From assembly GCA_946621465.1 (NCBI GenBank), contig CAMOOO010000005.1, positions 62,001 through 126,000 on the forward strand: a stretch of 64,000 nucleotides of DNA. The letters run 5' to 3'. How positions within the stretch are numbered: the first letter of the stretch is position 1; each line of letters starts with the position of its first letter. The notes beneath the pieces are model-generated. The model made no database searches. It was given only the letters and a program-made list of their open reading frames with translations, and was not told the origin of the DNA. The translations under genes were made by a program, and so were the position numbers. This DNA is from an uncultured Clostridia bacterium (lineage in GTDB: Bacteria > Bacillota > Clostridia > Christensenellales > DTU072). Positions 48,601 to 54,419 of this stretch are shown here, piece by piece.

Positions 48601-51600
48601 ATCCTCGGCGACGGTATCTTCGACAGTACTTCGGCGCGTAATGAAATAACCACCGTTAAATATAACGCCGTCAGCTACACCAAAGAGACCTTGCAAAAGG
48701 CTTTGGGTATGTCGACCGGTCACAACATCGACGGCGTAGACGACGAGTCGTTCGCCTTTGCCTTCAACGTCGATACCAACAGATATCAGTACACGTACGA
48801 CGCGCAGCTCTGCACCGCATGGTCGGAGATGGAAGAAAACCGCGTCTATAACACCAGCACGTCGAGCTTCGTCAACTACGTCGTCTACAAGGGCGACTGG
48901 TCGAACGCAGAGGGCGGCGCATTCAGCGCGGTCAACGTCAACGTCGTCAACCAGTACAAGCACGGCGACATCATCAAGGTAGTTTACGCCTCAAAGAGCA
49001 ACGACGTCACTGTCGGTGGCAAGACGTACACCTATAATAACTTCCATAACTATACCGAAATCCGCAGAGTAAAAGTGGACGGAGAGGGCAATACGGTTAA
49101 GGTCAATTCCGTCTACAAGAACAACGACGGCGCCTTGGTCAACGAGGAGGGCGGTTCCTTCACCGAGACCTTCGGCAGATATAACATTAAGATCGTCGCC
49201 GACTTCGGCGCGGAATTGGTTGTCGATTACGGCAGTACGACCTTCTATATGCAGACCAGTCAGACGAATACGGCTACGACCGGCTCCGTCAGGTATTACT
49301 GGGGCAACAGCACGACGCCCGTCACGCCGGAACTGAAATACGAGTACTATAAACTGGAACTGGATCAATACGGCAACAAAGTCTACACCGACGTCGTTCC
49401 TACCAGCAACAAGACCACGTTGGAACACTCTTATAACGTAGGCGCCTACTATGTAGTTCCCTACATCGCCCTGTATGATCGTTATACCGGTTACACCGCC
49501 AATTCGCCTGTACCCGCAACTCCGACGATTTACGAAAAGACGTCCTCCGGCTACGTAATCACCGAAGATACGCTGTTCCTCAACGGCAAAGATTACTTCG
49601 TGCGTAACAGCACCGGTAATTTCCGCGTAGCGATAAGAGAAAGCGGCGCTCCGGTGGAAAGACAGGAGTTCGTCGTCAAGTACTTTGACGAATACCTCAC
49701 CGGCGAGGATTTAGGGTACTTTGCTATCAACAACCTGACCGACTTCAAGTACATTGCAGAAGACTACTACGTTTACAATCCGAAGGACGACTCCCTCGTG
49801 AAAGCCAGCTATCTGCAAAACGCATACGCTTTGACCGATACGGAAAAGGAAAATCCGTTCGTCTTTAAGCTCAAAAATAACATTACCTTTACGCCGGATA
49901 CCTTCCGCGGACTGAATGGAACGTTCGAGGCGTCCCTTAACGGTAACAACAAAACGATCACCGTGACTTGGGATAACGGCACGCTGACTGAGTCCTACGG
50001 CATCTTCGATGAACTCGCCGGCACCGTCACCAACCTCGAGATCGTCTCCGGCGACAGACTGCTTGTCAGTGCCTCCGGCTCCGACGATATCTATATCGGT
50101 CTCCTCGCCAAAACGATGAACGGCGGAACGTTGAAGAACGTGATCGTCTCGGCAACCGACGTTGTTATCACCAGCCTGTCCGGATTTACCGGAACGGTCT
50201 ACTTCGGCGGCATTGCGGCAACGGATAACGGTTCCACTCTCGGCAGCGACGAGGGCGGCGTATCCGAAGCGGTATTTACCGACGTCCGCGTCAGAAACGA
50301 CGGTGCAAACTTGCGTAACGCTCGTATCGGCGGTATGTTCGGAACCATGACGGCAACCAACTTTATTAAGGCGATCGCCTATGGCGACATCACTGTATAC
50401 GACACCGATAGCACGGTTAAAGTGGGTATCGTTTCTCCGGTAGGCTCTACGGCTGATCACAGCGGATTGCGCTACTATCGTAACAATACCTTCTTTAACG
50501 ACAACGTCGTATCCACCATCGGACAGGAATTCAATTCTTCCTATGGAACGTGGATCGGCATCGACCACTTGACGGAGAACGCCAGCACCCTCACCGGCGC
50601 GGTCGGCGATACCACTATCGTCGAAGTCAAAGTCCGTGACAGAGTACTGACCAAGCTGTATGCCGACTTCGGTTACAACGTTTCTTCCGTTGGCGAAACC
50701 TACGGATTCGGTTGGGGTACCAGTTCGGCGCCTTTGGAAATCAGCACCGTCGGCGCACTCAATTCCATTGAGAAATACGTCAACCTCAATTACACCATCA
50801 CCGACGATATCGATATCTCCACCTATCGTCCGACCGTCATTCATAAAGTATTCAGCGGTAAGATCAAAGGCGGCGCCTATGATAACAGCACCGAATACAA
50901 AGTTTTGAGCGGATTCGGTAAAGGTATCGACCAGTACGGTGAAAAATACTTCGGATTCTTCGGACAACTGAACGGTACGATAGAAAACATCGTCTTTGCC
51001 GAAGTCAATGTCGACTTTACCTACACCGGAAGTTCGACGCTGATGGCAGGTATCGTCGCAGGACAATCGGGCAACATGGCGATCGTTGACGACGTACTCA
51101 TCATCGGTATCACTTCTATCGTTTCTACAAACAGAAGCGTATATGCCGGCGGTGTGGTCGGATACGCCGCAGGGTCCACCTTGAGAGATATCCTCAGCAT
51201 GAACAACTTGAGCGTCACCGCGCCCATCATTAAAGCCGGCGGTATCGTCGGACAATCGGGATTGGACGATCAAGCGGTCATTATCGCTCGTCAGAACTCC
51301 GATAACGGTGAATACGCCGTGTTCTCCCTCGGTAGAGTGGAGACCAAAGGCTCCGGTTCGGATACCAGCGTTGAAGCCGGCGCTATCCTCGGTAGCGGTC
51401 AAATGAAGTCCTCTCTGAATAAGTCGACCGTCTACGCACTTCTGAATAACACCTACATCCTCGGCGTCGTTGCTTCCGATAAGGCTATCGGTAACGGCTC
51501 CGTCGTCCAGGGGCATGAACCCGTCATGGTTAAGTTCGACAACCAGACGATGAGAGATACCAGGTTCAACAACAATATGTCCTCGTTCTCCATGCTCTTC

Positions 51601-52461
51601 AATTCCAACAACGACTGGTACCCGGTCTCCGGCGCAGGCTTGGTCAGCGACCCGTTCATCATTCAGAACGAAGCTGACTTCAAGAACATCAACCTCGCCC
51701 TCTACGCCTACTACCGTATCACGAGCGACATCAGCTTCAGTGACTTCCAGACCATAGGCGAGGGACTGAACTTTACCGGAACAATCGACGGAACGGGAGA
51801 AGGGGAGATCAGCGCGAGTGCGTCCAACATCGTTGTCTTGACGAACGTAACCAAACCGCTCGTCTACACGGTAATGGGTACCATTCAGAACCTCAGTATC
51901 AACGTCAACTACACCAAGGTAGTTAAGCACAACGAAACGCTCTACTACGCGCCTATCGCCGTTAAACTGATGGCAGGCGGTAACATCAAGAACATCACCA
52001 TCGACGGTACCATTTCCATCACCGGTGAGGACGACAGTACGACGGCGTACGTATCCGGCTTTGCGGCAATCGTTTCCGGCGGCACCATCGACATGAGTGA
52101 TATCTCCGACGCCAGCAAGCTGAGGAACAACATCTCCGCCCTTAACGTCAACATCAGGAACATAGGTACCTTGTACGTCGGCGGTTATGCCGCATCGGTA
52201 GAGCAGGGCGGCGCAACGTTCAGCTTCGGTATCTCGAACGGAACGTTCACTATCGAAGACTGCAAGAACGTCATCGTCGGATTCCTCGTAGGTCAATCCT
52301 TCGGTGAGTGCGAATGGGATCTGCCGCTCTCGTCCGATTACTTCTATAACTTCGATATCATCACCAACCAGGCAAACGGCGTCCAAATCGTCGATTCTCT
52401 GGAAAAACCCGAGGATGATAACGACGAAAACAGAAAGAACCTGATCGGTAGACAGAACTAA
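39640..52461 (+). CDS. Giant surface protein, N-terminally anchored, repeated Ig-like and GLUG-like modules
   Basis: A 4,273-aa protein. KRKR before one helix (about 28-50, ILLVFICLLVLLSLTTL) predicts a signal anchor, or cleaved signal, with everything else outside. Residues about 200-450 are rich in Gly, Ser, Tyr, Trp and Cys. From about 600 to 2850 the chain repeats irregular modules of 130-420 residues, each opened by a D-x-x-x-P-type linker: KIDTVAPQV (~774), RMDTSLPTI (~1093), RQDNTPPVL (~1426), VVDSIVPTV (~1623), LMDNAAPVF (~1800), YMDTEAPVI (~2221), KIDTVQSTI (~2355), KVDKVTPGI (~2533), RIDINTPTI (~2696), KIDNSTPVL (~2851). From about 3350 to the end are beta-helix-like modules with GGMFG/GGVVG/GGIVG turns, like those of the other giant. 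No LPXTG, C-terminal helix, SLH or enzyme motif was seen. Confidence 0.85.
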   Translation: MNNDFENQQTMTEPVGELLVKRKRISADVILLVFICLLVLLSLTTLTFLKYGSEQVLTGDLAFAEEEQNTDKIFSVGLQEDDSQYVVVYNEEDGYVQYSSSEEEQPQTLRNEFAEDVLNYAVAQSFDDETGLLEIDYYDHDEEGNIILNTIGDPVVLHYSKVWPAGSIGHIEVDMDKLLGLTGEETEEEALDKMLANNAAYAAQTGSYGWGPGTSNVYRMWNRDGNQSVGTTQFQVVSNASVSHSSSGGNGSGCDAYCYYYASLNGVQWRRWCNNWVAYGRCTYGQSGSGSSGYYRDIRIGWMGSAAYGNDSGTGWRNGSGTTYTFFITGHGHSNSTGSCSGSSVSVGISSIYMYFCHTNGNELKISSETWTKTWANYRSAQQVSVQYYSRIDYIRYFYMQYSTSSSGDSWVQTTYDGAQYKVWNTQYALRKNSGNCYSNIYVYADDQAYWTSGKTYTGSTLYIDNYAPVAYSSSTFRLNNSTSSGTNVMQSSSNTQATVYTAQTIASTSTTLYLFQSLGEFTAWSNRSGISGMSGGNAKVWATNSQNGVTVNFSNTGTVHTGSYYWWRGAVSANNANGCWTVYAKDYVGNQRTLVSNFWISCVDCEAPVSDNNFTVHKDNTKSNAGTYWTSDDTAWNSYNWASAPLYCYMSFYDRIGTSITNTTNLANIYQHCGLNTATLKFFYNGKLYVCTAAVTASGGGTNITNYVGMSDRNKRGKSSTNYMRCYVYFYMPYDYRNVWTASDKKTQGFTLSINDYAGHTTTVTINSTAFSNFKIDTVAPQVQSVTVSGGTAENSYTGGNPVITIKAQDFANTSSSISGNTYCNNGSGLKAIYIYNVDPRSNRTVSPVATLTSNSGGTALAATSAGNSAQQTFTWTVSGNWDSYNISGATNKDPWFYVVAVDWAGNRSDAYNGYNNTTLSKNRTQNNTNYKSITAPYASAGYQWTAYYKTPDSTTVNGTNCIRVYRDTFTPVVRVYTDANCTAANCIASTDGTNSSTVTYYYQWEKITSKTLYVQVICGSSGGQLKVNGANGGTPNSGQITHYRSNGLSYSGSPGRATYTKFTVSLTTPGDINNTIYFAGKTKNSATVTIKTRMDTSLPTINLLGFSNGTRDASTIGNAWNATEAGLTSNWTGSSYYAVFKISDTYSGLSTSSSATISYGKNGNATTQTTQSKYTFIFTYSYTDSAGKTHIYTKTTNGVMQYFGNNYYVQVKVFDPLDMQNITNSGTYRDDKGNNRTFLSGGLYDITPGTYLHYTFKAKDFIGNENTYTTKSGLGTKDSNGNTTDLVYKADPFPVDLTVNTYTVASKTDFDAMVSAKAINSKAVGYTGGWTKAYVLIRITIVPGLSNTGSSLGYRDIDNKTGAYSYSSGSIGVTQLVISQNKEEWWYFTPGTRALQLEMKAASQTKNKTTAGRAPVPPETMSGNIEIRQDNTPPVLSAAFFATTSTVTSLSDSNIVMYYDYIGSSFYLNKTYSKKYNESEKFIWTDAKLYLYMIVSDCVNGLNGSGVCQSNLSETGYGAVNCDYYVTTYSSASDNVGTRSKTTDRLVARTLIDNNSKKYLYRSSNASNPYYGYVSTGDTSQWDFSVTDTLGNKITGKIGGFSTAGTNTVTNQSVVAHKMFPVVDSIVPTVALTGTHPVKYSDGTTSTEGSYTGDVNGTKVLRGWFENKEYYTQTTELQLNFSITIGISGYKLYLRKRDFKKSLSSETGLTSLSLSTKGNVLPDNYNFSANGWGYFNNNSTWTLTNTSQVTYTPDASLTRVPTQTNNFLVKGETIKNRFDLLIVSGTGKYYLIEMGDVLMDNAAPVFYNNATFFSMARDTDEASGGVVDFNLVRNGTSTIPKTLLWSNTVADEYTNGKVYCYFAIEDLGIGVDDNTVKANGIKLTKLTVNNLRVVTIGGVPTKIVWFDNLYTQVTLNASATNGCYAVTIKKSNGSSMSVATDITYGSLSSTAVSQGTTSLTYYRYLASSSGSFQPTAADRLGKTMSSSTTPSYAPLIDANDVSITVNMYNYQNANGDAVNNQVSYKGNNNGEEVFTRTKVDVEITVKYGTSGFGLFTIQQKDMWDDTSRHTLYATKNYNVYCPTISKSGSYVLLRYYDATTDKLTNKTFNTSPYIINYNSTTNTIEPVVSGNKNYWKVNGVVTDIEINSNRYSGVIDKKIKIAITPGTVNSTQLTFTLPANNNCKDEYKYSFQNGVTRVSTMTRSGNLPSICTTSNTKYVYMDTEAPVIDTNSGTYKAIAEATSYNRFAKLLSVGIADNFSMGKAVEVGKLIDNVKLSWKGGNGWSKGSAWMLNDYRMLSDSTGDGLYRPTAITYNGDSNTYTRTSLVYCEYNAEYTITAVDKAGNKTEVTFTPKIDTVQSTITSLRYETYNSVTGQWDEYVPGNWAQNKIKIIGRATYGRSGFILQARNNYNGTFTESNWKTLAKGIAYTTPEGGNIDQDVNTVKFEIILAEDETAYFQYYNLRILSNAEYYEMTNGASVNNAGTSMSISRPDFVDAGGNKSVPTKVGNYYLVGNIFSNIAFSGSNNVGCLKVDKVTPGIDVSVSSSQELYGGKTGNVWVCSSDSTYYVNEKVDLALTTDHTADPTELNYASGNVFYYTTDLGANVNDYSKWVCLKPNGNRYAYANGSFSNNLQESDSSVVFTIVNVTHARTGSSYAVGFTLSLCTSQNNFAYKFYVVSGAGKFSEVFTVKDIRIDINTPTISVAAVDSYEEIPLAPTGQYKLVGATNYNSATYEVKRYSLVSNTVAWTKKNTVIMKVEIGNVGYSGAKLYLQEALKTSTNYVDQTGYVEYYSMTYNDFLAQRDSGTGLVVLYIAINQNGDRRFTIKATENAVNRKTGTHKESDENTSYIKIDNSTPVLSVASITSQTSGGQSGKAANWNYAGSGDKWYVEDVKVKLKAGLVEKVNGEYTYRAAKPYSGFKVYAARVSYIDDNGRLNTTSDADLSWMEVSTMGEDTNRDRVYTITGLIIQGTYRFKVVSNSGMEFILGDGIFDSTSARNEITTVKYNAVSYTKETLQKALGMSTGHNIDGVDDESFAFAFNVDTNRYQYTYDAQLCTAWSEMEENRVYNTSTSSFVNYVVYKGDWSNAEGGAFSAVNVNVVNQYKHGDIIKVVYASKSNDVTVGGKTYTYNNFHNYTEIRRVKVDGEGNTVKVNSVYKNNDGALVNEEGGSFTETFGRYNIKIVADFGAELVVDYGSTTFYMQTSQTNTATTGSVRYYWGNSTTPVTPELKYEYYKLELDQYGNKVYTDVVPTSNKTTLEHSYNVGAYYVVPYIALYDRYTGYTANSPVPATPTIYEKTSSGYVITEDTLFLNGKDYFVRNSTGNFRVAIRESGAPVERQEFVVKYFDEYLTGEDLGYFAINNLTDFKYIAEDYYVYNPKDDSLVKASYLQNAYALTDTEKENPFVFKLKNNITFTPDTFRGLNGTFEASLNGNNKTITVTWDNGTLTESYGIFDELAGTVTNLEIVSGDRLLVSASGSDDIYIGLLAKTMNGGTLKNVIVSATDVVITSLSGFTGTVYFGGIAATDNGSTLGSDEGGVSEAVFTDVRVRNDGANLRNARIGGMFGTMTATNFIKAIAYGDITVYDTDSTVKVGIVSPVGSTADHSGLRYYRNNTFFNDNVVSTIGQEFNSSYGTWIGIDHLTENASTLTGAVGDTTIVEVKVRDRVLTKLYADFGYNVSSVGETYGFGWGTSSAPLEISTVGALNSIEKYVNLNYTITDDIDISTYRPTVIHKVFSGKIKGGAYDNSTEYKVLSGFGKGIDQYGEKYFGFFGQLNGTIENIVFAEVNVDFTYTGSSTLMAGIVAGQSGNMAIVDDVLIIGITSIVSTNRSVYAGGVVGYAAGSTLRDILSMNNLSVTAPIIKAGGIVGQSGLDDQAVIIARQNSDNGEYAVFSLGRVETKGSGSDTSVEAGAILGSGQMKSSLNKSTVYALLNNTYILGVVASDKAIGNGSVVQGHEPVMVKFDNQTMRDTRFNNNMSSFSMLFNSNNDWYPVSGAGLVSDPFIIQNEADFKNINLALYAYYRITSDISFSDFQTIGEGLNFTGTIDGTGEGEISASASNIVVLTNVTKPLVYTVMGTIQNLSINVNYTKVVKHNETLYYAPIAVKLMAGGNIKNITIDGTISITGEDDSTTAYVSGFAAIVSGGTIDMSDISDASKLRNNISALNVNIRNIGTLYVGGYAASVEQGGATFSFGISNGTFTIEDCKNVIVGFLVGQSFGECEWDLPLSSDYFYNFDIITNQANGVQIVDSLEKPEDDNDENRKNLIGRQN

Positions 52462-52487
52462 CGTTTCTCGTCCCTAAACAGAAAAAC

Positions 52488-52520
52488 AGAGACTTCTTTT
52501 CCCAAGAGGTCTCTTTTTTT
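52488..52520 (+). terminator. Terminator after the giant gene
   Basis: Stem AGAGACTTCT (52488-52497) / AGAGGTCTCT (52505-52514) with one G-U pair, followed by a T-run to 52520. Confidence 0.85.
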
Positions 52521-52530
52521 GTATAACAAT

Positions 52531-52560
52531 TTGACAACCGCCCGGTGACTTTGTTAGAAT
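52531..52560 (+). promoter_or_regulatory. Promoter of the cobalamin-uptake operon
   Basis: TTGACA (52531-52536), 18-bp spacer, TAGAAT (52555-52560). Transcription would start about 52567, just before the riboswitch. Confidence 0.8.
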
Positions 52561-52566
52561 ATACCT

Positions 52567-52712
52567 GCGGTTCCGTCAAAGATAGGCGGATCAGAGGGAA
52601 GTTCGGTGCAAATCCGTCGCAACCACCATTACCGTAACAGTCGGAATACTCACCGCAAATCAGTGCATGGCACGTAACGCTTTTGGGTAAAAGGAAAGGC
52701 GAGCTGTCGGAA
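52567..52712 (+). ncRNA. Cobalamin riboswitch
   Basis: The leader has the conserved core of the B12-sensing class in order: GCGGTTCC, AGAGGGAA (52594-52600 region), CGGTGCAAATCCG, a degenerate C-rich segment ending TACCGTAA, CAGTCGGAATAC, and a final GGCGAGCTGTCGG. The G-G-T-G-x-A-A-x-T-C-C block is diagnostic. It precedes a terminator hairpin (52762-52795) that ends 5 nt before the first gene. High cobalamin should therefore stop transcription into a B12-uptake operon. AAAAGGA near 52689-52695 could pair with TCCTTTT in the terminator's 5' arm, a possible antiterminator. Boundaries are approximate. Confidence 0.88.
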
Positions 52713-52761
52713 TGAAAATTTGCTCCGCGTTAAAGCGGACTTTTCTTGCTGACCTCAGTAT

Positions 52762-52795
52762 ATCCTTTTCCCTAAGCGGAAAAGGATTTTTTTAT
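52762..52795 (+). terminator. Riboswitch expression-platform terminator
   Basis: Perfect 10-bp stem ATCCTTTTCC (52762-52771) / GGAAAAGGAT (52778-52787) followed by a T-run. The 3' arm contains AAAAGGA, the only candidate ribosome site for the ATG at 52800, so the hairpin may also block translation. Confidence 0.88.
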
Positions 52796-52799
52796 TGGC

Positions 52800-53054
52800 A
52801 TGACGAAAGAAGAGTGTATTATTTTACTACAAAACAAACAGACCGAAACGGGACGCTTTCCTAAAAAAAGCGACTTTACATATGAAGAAGTCGCCTTAAT
52901 AAAAGGCTTTTTTGGTCCCTGGCCGCACGCGTTGGAAGAAGCCGGCATAAAGGAGTCGAAGAAAGAACAGCGTCTTCAGAAAGCCAAAGAAAAACACGTT
53001 AAATCAAAAATCAATCGCAGAAATGCGAAAATAAACAAAAGCGAGGTATTATAA
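52800..53054 (+). CDS. Small HNH_repeat-like protein, unknown role
   Basis: An 84-aa basic protein. Residues 5-50 (LLQNKQTETGRFPKKSDF, then IKGFFGPWPHALEEAGI) match the homing-endonuclease-associated repeat (HNH_repeat: G-R-x-P, F-G-x-W, A-L-x-x-A-G). No nuclease domain is present. The C-terminus is Lys/Arg-rich (QKAKEKHVKSKINRRNAK), suggesting nucleic-acid binding. It is the first gene after the cobalamin riboswitch and ends 2 bp before the lipoprotein gene, so it is in the operon. Its role there is unknown. Such repeats occur as putative DNA-binding modules. Confidence 0.7.
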   Translation: MTKEECIILLQNKQTETGRFPKKSDFTYEEVALIKGFFGPWPHALEEAGIKESKKEQRLQKAKEKHVKSKINRRNAKINKSEVL

Positions 53055-53056
53055 CT

Positions 53057-54418
53057 ATGAAAAAGATACTAACCATTGTCAGCATTTTACTATGCTGCTT
53101 CTTGCTCTTTGCTTGCGCCGATAACGCGCCGGCTACCGATGACGGTACCGTTATTAATCAAGATGGAGACGGCACTGTCATTAAACCGTCAGGAGAACCG
53201 GGCGGAAATCAACAACAGGATCCTCCCCAAGACCCGGGTGAAACCGAGGCGACTATCGACGTCTATGTTACCTTCTCCAATGCCGGCGTATTGGAAATGA
53301 AACAGGAGAAAGTCACCGTTACCGACCTCAACGGGGATGACAAGTTCACCGCCGAAGAAGCTATCCGTGCTTTCCATGCGGCTAAAAACAAAGAATTTGA
53401 ATTGAATGGTGGTTACATTACGAAGATTTGGAGCATTTCGACGGGAAATTGCATGTACTATATCAACAATGAGATGGCATACTCTATCGATACCGAAATG
53501 GCGGACGGAGACTATTTGAACGCTTATATCATTAAAGACACAACCGCTTGGAGCGATAGTTATACCTTCTTTACCGAACACGCAGTGGAAGCTACTGCCG
53601 GCGAAGAGGTCATGCTGACCGTAAAGAACCTTGAAACAGATGCAAATTGGAACACGTCAAAGGTTGCTACCGCGGGAGCAAAGATCACCATTGACGGAGA
53701 AGAGGGAGAATTCACGACGGACGAAGACGGCAAAGTTACTCTTTCCTTTGAGAACGTAGGAACGTACGTGGTCGTCGCATCTAGCGATACGATGAATCTT
53801 GTTCCCACCGTTTGCGTCGTTACCGTGAAGCCGGTTGCTATCGACGTCTACGTTACATTCTCCAATGCCGGCGTATTGGAAATGAAACAGGAAAAAATCA
53901 CCGTAACTGACCTTAATAACGATAAAACAATTACCGCCGAAGAAGCCATCCGTGCTTTCCACGCGGCTAAAAACAAAGAGTTTGCACTAAGCGAGGGATT
54001 CATTACCAAAATCTGGAGCGTTGAGACGGGAAATTGCATGTACTATATCAATGATGAAATGGCATACTCGATTAATGCCGAAATGGCAGATGGGGACTAC
54101 TTGAACGCTTATATCATTAAAGACACCGTTGCTTGGAGCGATAGTTATACTATCTTTACCGAACGCACGGTTGAGGCAACTGCCGGCGAAGAGGTTGTTC
54201 TGACCGTAAAGAACACCGAATTGGACGACCAATGGAACGCCTCTCTCGTTCCGACTGCCGGCGCGGTAATTACTGTCGACGGAAAAGAAGGAGAATTTGT
54301 TACGAATGAAAACGGAAACGTTACCTTGACTTTTGCGAGTGCGGGAACATACGTAATTGTCGCATCTAACGACACGATGAGTTTAGTCCCGGCGGTATGC
54401 GTCGTTACCGTAAAATAG
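53057..54418 (+). CDS. Lipoprotein with two DUF4430 + Ig-like units (probable cobalamin capture)
   Basis: A 453-aa lipoprotein; the lipobox LLFAC places the modified Cys near residue 21. A Pro/Gln/Asp-rich linker (22-65) leads to two units of about 195 residues. Each starts VYVTFSNAGVLEMKQEK, continues TGNCMYYIN(N/D)EMAYSI and DYLNAYIIKD, a DUF4430-like (transcobalamin beta-domain-like) region of about 105 residues, then an Ig-like region (TAGEEV to VVTVK). DUF4430 is related to the C-terminal domain of animal transcobalamin/intrinsic factor. With a cobalamin riboswitch upstream and an ECF importer downstream, capture of cobalamin or a related corrinoid at the cell surface is the likely role. 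That is inference. It ends 1 nt before the next start. Confidence 0.82.
   Translation: MKKILTIVSILLCCFLLFACADNAPATDDGTVINQDGDGTVIKPSGEPGGNQQQDPPQDPGETEATIDVYVTFSNAGVLEMKQEKVTVTDLNGDDKFTAEEAIRAFHAAKNKEFELNGGYITKIWSISTGNCMYYINNEMAYSIDTEMADGDYLNAYIIKDTTAWSDSYTFFTEHAVEATAGEEVMLTVKNLETDANWNTSKVATAGAKITIDGEEGEFTTDEDGKVTLSFENVGTYVVVASSDTMNLVPTVCVVTVKPVAIDVYVTFSNAGVLEMKQEKITVTDLNNDKTITAEEAIRAFHAAKNKEFALSEGFITKIWSVETGNCMYYINDEMAYSINAEMADGDYLNAYIIKDTVAWSDSYTIFTERTVEATAGEEVVLTVKNTELDDQWNASLVPTAGAVITVDGKEGEFVTNENGNVTLTFASAGTYVIVASNDTMSLVPAVCVVTVK
53255..53839 (+). repeat. Tandem repeat unit 1 of the DUF4430 lipoprotein
   Basis: 585-bp unit (195 codons). It is followed directly by a second copy with long near-identical stretches at DNA level, for example CAATGCCGGCGTATTGGAA in both at the same offset. 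Confidence 0.85.
53840..54418 (+). repeat. Tandem repeat unit 2 of the DUF4430 lipoprotein
   Basis: Second copy of the 585-bp unit, truncated only by the stop codon. The two differ at scattered, mostly third-codon, positions, so the duplication is not brand new but is recent on the scale of the protein. Confidence 0.85.
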
Positions 54419-54419
54419 G

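Noticed and set aside
49711..52386. An 891-codon open frame on the minus strand opposite the giant gene
   Set aside because: The plus strand holds clear repeat modules continuing through. The antisense frame has no recognisable domain and is a shadow of biased codon use.
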